Below, in pieces: positions 16,961-18,577 of a DNA stretch of 18,577 bases. The translations under genes and the position numbers were made by a program. The DNA comes from Thermoanaerobaculia bacterium (GTDB lineage Bacteria; Acidobacteriota; Thermoanaerobaculia; Multivoradales; JAHEKO01): the NCBI GenBank assembly GCA_029287645.1, contig JARFQS010000200.1, positions 1 to 18,577 on the forward strand, given 5' to 3'. Below the pieces are notes generated by a model. It was given only the letters and a program-made list of their open reading frames with translations. It ran no database searches and was not told the DNA's origin. Every line of letters starts with the position of its first letter. Position 1 is the first letter of the stretch.

Positions 16961-17740
16961 CTAGGAGAACAGGACCGATGTCCAGATTCGGACAGCAGCA
17001 AGAGAAATCAGAACAGCCAATACCCTGCGGAGTTGGAGGACGGGAACTCGATGACTGACTCGGCTCCCGAAGTGGGCTGCCGGCACCACGGTGAGTACCA
17101 GCGGCACCGCCAGCAACCACTCGATTTGACCGGTAACGGCCTTGCCGATGAAGGCGGCGGTCGTGGAGAGCAAAACGATGGCCAGATTGCTGCCGATGGC
17201 GATCCGCGTCGGGACCCGTACGAACGAGGTCATCAGCGGGATGAGGATGAAGGAGCCGCCCTGGCCCACCAGGCCGCCGAGGAGTCCGACTCCAGCAGCG
17301 CTGGCAACGGCTCGGGAGCGGCTGAACACGAGGTCGAACCCCTGGGGTCGCTCGCCGTCCCGTCGCATGGGGACCAGCATGAGGAGCGCGGCAACCGCCG
17401 CCAGAAGGCCGAACACGCCCAACAGGATCCGATTGGGAACGAAGCGCGCAGCAGCACCGCCGATGGCCGCTGCCACGAAGATGGGCGTGCCCATGTAGAG
17501 AACCAGGCGGTCCGACATGGAGCCGAATCGGCGGTGGGTCAGGGCCCCGGAGATGCAGGCTGCAAGTCCTTGCACGATCGTCAGCCCCGCAACTGCTCTC
17601 ATGGTCAGCGGCTCGAAGCCGAGCAGAGGTGGGACGTAGAGGAGCAGCGGCGCCATGATGATGCCGCCACCTATTCCCAGCAACCCGGAGAGAAATCCGG
17701 TTGTGGCGCCCAGCGCGGCGATCAGGAGAAGAAGGTCCAC
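16961..17740 (-). CDS. TauE/SafE-family membrane permease
   Basis: 259-residue polytopic inner-membrane protein of the TauE/SafE (DUF81) family, whose members export sulfite, sulfoacetate or related organosulfur anions. The two-fold internal repeat is visible: GFLSGLLGIGGGIIMAPLLL near 15-34 and GLLGGLVGQGGSFILIPLM near 152-170. Hydrophobic segments predict about seven to eight helices, and a charged loop (~125-145, MRRDGERPQGFDLVFSRSR) separates the halves. Length is normal. The start is GTG at 17740 with a poor Shine-Dalgarno sequence; the frame stays open upstream for at least 20 codons, but that sequence (EEEDPDRAPQPSKWCE) is charged and unlike a membrane start. It lies 58 bp after the TPR gene stop on the same strand, so co-transcription is possible. 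No sulfur-metabolism gene is adjacent, so substrate stays open. Confidence 0.9.
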   Translation of the reverse strand: MDLLLLIAALGATTGFLSGLLGIGGGIIMAPLLLYVPPLLGFEPLTMRAVAGLTIVQGLAACISGALTHRRFGSMSDRLVLYMGTPIFVAAAIGGAAARFVPNRILLGVFGLLAAVAALLMLVPMRRDGERPQGFDLVFSRSRAVASAAGVGLLGGLVGQGGSFILIPLMTSFVRVPTRIAIGSNLAIVLLSTTAAFIGKAVTGQIEWLLAVPLVLTVVPAAHFGSRVSHRVPVLQLRRVLAVLISLAAVRIWTSVLFS

Positions 17741-17799
17741 CTCACACCACTTCGATGGCTGGGGAGCCCGGTCAGGGTCTTCTTCTTCAAGAACGCCAT
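17722..17799 (-). CDS. Possible 25-residue coupling peptide between TPR gene and permease
   Basis: An ATG overlaps the TPR stop codon (TAATG) with GGAGGG 6 bases upstream, and the frame runs 25 codons (MAFLKKKTLTGLPSHRSGVRWTFFS) to a TGA 18 bases inside the permease gene. It could serve only to carry ribosomes to the weak GTG start of the permease by translational coupling. Equally it may be chance: the Shine-Dalgarno bases are also the last codons of the TPR protein. No family is recognised. Confidence 0.25.
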   Translation of the reverse strand: MAFLKKKTLTGLPSHRSGVRWTFFS

Positions 17800-18577
17800 T
17801 AGAGTCCCTCCAGGCCGGCCTTCGCCAACCCTTCCAGTAGCCGATCCGTCAATTCCGGGGCAATCGCGTGGCGCTGGATCAATTCGGTTCTGAGGTCTTC
17901 TAAAGGCATGGACCAGAGGGTCTTGAACTCAGCCAGCGCTGGCGCGGCCTCGTCAACGAGCCCGAGCTGTCCGTAGGAAGCCGCAAGGAATAGAGGGATG
18001 CGGAAGTCTCCAGCTGCATCCAGTAGGCGCGCCTCGCCAAGGGCCTCATTGTAGCGCCCGTTGAGGAAGTGATCGTAGAAGGTGGCCATGTGCATCCAGG
18101 CTGGCGGATGAGGGCTGAGCTGGATCGCCTCGCGCACCATCGGCAGGCCGCGCTCGGAGTCTCCCAGCTGGCACAGGTAGAGGCCCATCAAGCCCTGCCA
18201 CAGGGCATTCCGGGGATTGAGATCGACCGCTCTCTGCGCTTCGAGGGTGGCGCGGTCATAGTCGCCACGCATGAAGAGTGTCAGTGCCATACAGCCATGG
18301 GCCACCTGACTGACAGCATCGAGCTGCACGGCCTTCTCTCCGATCTGCTGCGCGCGATCGAGAGCGTCGTACTCTTCGGGGCGAGCGTTCCAGCGGTGGT
18401 GATACTCCTCGCCGTAGAGGTAGGACAACCAGGCCAGGGCATCGACGTAATCGGTGTCCTCGTCGACCACCAGCTCCAGGCAATCGCGCGCGGCCAGGTG
18501 CTTTTGTGGGGAGTGGTCTTGAAGGTAGTCGTAAACGCGCAGAATGCAGTCGTAGGCGTCGAGACTCGCTGGTAGCT
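17799..18577 (-). CDS. TPR-repeat protein, C-terminal part (cut by right window edge)
   Basis: The frame is open from the right edge to a TAA at 17799-17801, giving about 258 codons of C-terminus. The GTG at 18468-18470 is internal: the upstream reading LPASLDAYDCILRVYDYLQDHSP continues the protein and matches the family linker that precedes the TPR block. TPR-like helical pairs are seen, for example AQQIGEKAVQLDAVSQVAHG, ATLEAQRAVDLNPRNALWQG and GLPMVREAIQLSPHPPAWMH. The end (LIQRHAIAPELTDRLLEGLAKAGLEG) is the usual C-terminal helix. In related proteins the missing N-terminus holds a TolB-N domain behind an adenylate cyclase, kinase or winged helix; which applies here cannot be seen. It is related in type to the TPR protein at 9144-10436, but that one ends differently. 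Confidence 0.88.
   Translation of the reverse strand, partial: LPASLDAYDCILRVYDYLQDHSPQKHLAARDCLELVVDEDTDYVDALAWLSYLYGEEYHHRWNARPEEYDALDRAQQIGEKAVQLDAVSQVAHGCMALTLFMRGDYDRATLEAQRAVDLNPRNALWQGLMGLYLCQLGDSERGLPMVREAIQLSPHPPAWMHMATFYDHFLNGRYNEALGEARLLDAAGDFRIPLFLAASYGQLGLVDEAAPALAEFKTLWSMPLEDLRTELIQRHAIAPELTDRLLEGLAKAGLEGL

Noticed and set aside
16640..17893. Plus-strand frame (417 codons) spanning the permease and gap
   Set aside because: Hydrophilic, biased composition, antisense to a clear TauE/SafE permease and extends over unrelated genes.

Overview
The window is GC-rich (low-to-mid 60% by eye), densely coding chromosomal DNA. No rRNA, tRNA, CRISPR array, insertion sequence or phage gene was recognised. 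It contains two receptor-type Ser/Thr kinases, one with a PEGA/FGE-like/alpha-beta-hydrolase output and one with PD40 propeller repeats ending in an NWFEELxRLxP-like tail. It also has stand-alone TolB-N/TPR proteins, an S46 dipeptidyl-peptidase, a DUF3471-type serine hydrolase and a YtcJ-type amidohydrolase lipoprotein. This mix is most reminiscent of Acidobacteriota (Thermoanaerobaculia-like) or a similar soil/sediment Gram-negative lineage. That placement is an inference from gene content.

Layout, left to right. (1) 1-1199, minus strand: a furA-katG oxidative-stress pair, with katG cut by the left edge. (2) 1373-2884, plus: an exported serine hydrolase of the beta-lactamase/esterase family. 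(3) 3077-5950, plus: a membrane Ser/Thr kinase fused to PEGA, FGE-like and alpha/beta-hydrolase domains. (4) 6166-8337, plus: an exported S46 dipeptidyl-peptidase, DPP7-like by its S1 residue. (5) 8347-9003, minus: a small secreted protein of unknown family, convergent with the peptidase. (6) 9144-10436, plus: a TolB-N/TPR protein. (7) 10547-12046, plus: a long HMG-CoA-synthase-superfamily enzyme with an intact Glu/Cys/His triad and no mevalonate or polyketide neighbours. (8) 12143-13906, minus: an amidohydrolase, probable lipoprotein. (9) 14170-16815, minus: a Ser/Thr kinase with a PD40 sensor region. (10) 16961-17740, minus: a TauE/SafE permease. (11) 17799-18577, minus: the C-terminal part of a TPR protein that runs off the right edge.

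How the genes might work together. furA-katG is a classic peroxide-response unit: the repressor carries the Asp typical of PerR-like sensors, and overlapping inverted repeats lie just upstream of it. The rest is a patchwork of exported hydrolases (serine hydrolase, dipeptidyl-peptidase, amidohydrolase, kinase-linked hydrolase) among membrane kinases and TPR scaffolds. That suits a heterotroph that senses and degrades peptides or amides at the envelope, but no tight operon proves co-function.

I did not find a convincing new multi-gene system. The most interesting items are the orphan HMG-CoA-synthase-like enzyme with about 60 extra residues, the four-part kinase fusion with a degenerate FGE-like domain, the repeat cluster in front of furA, and the unrecognised secreted protein.
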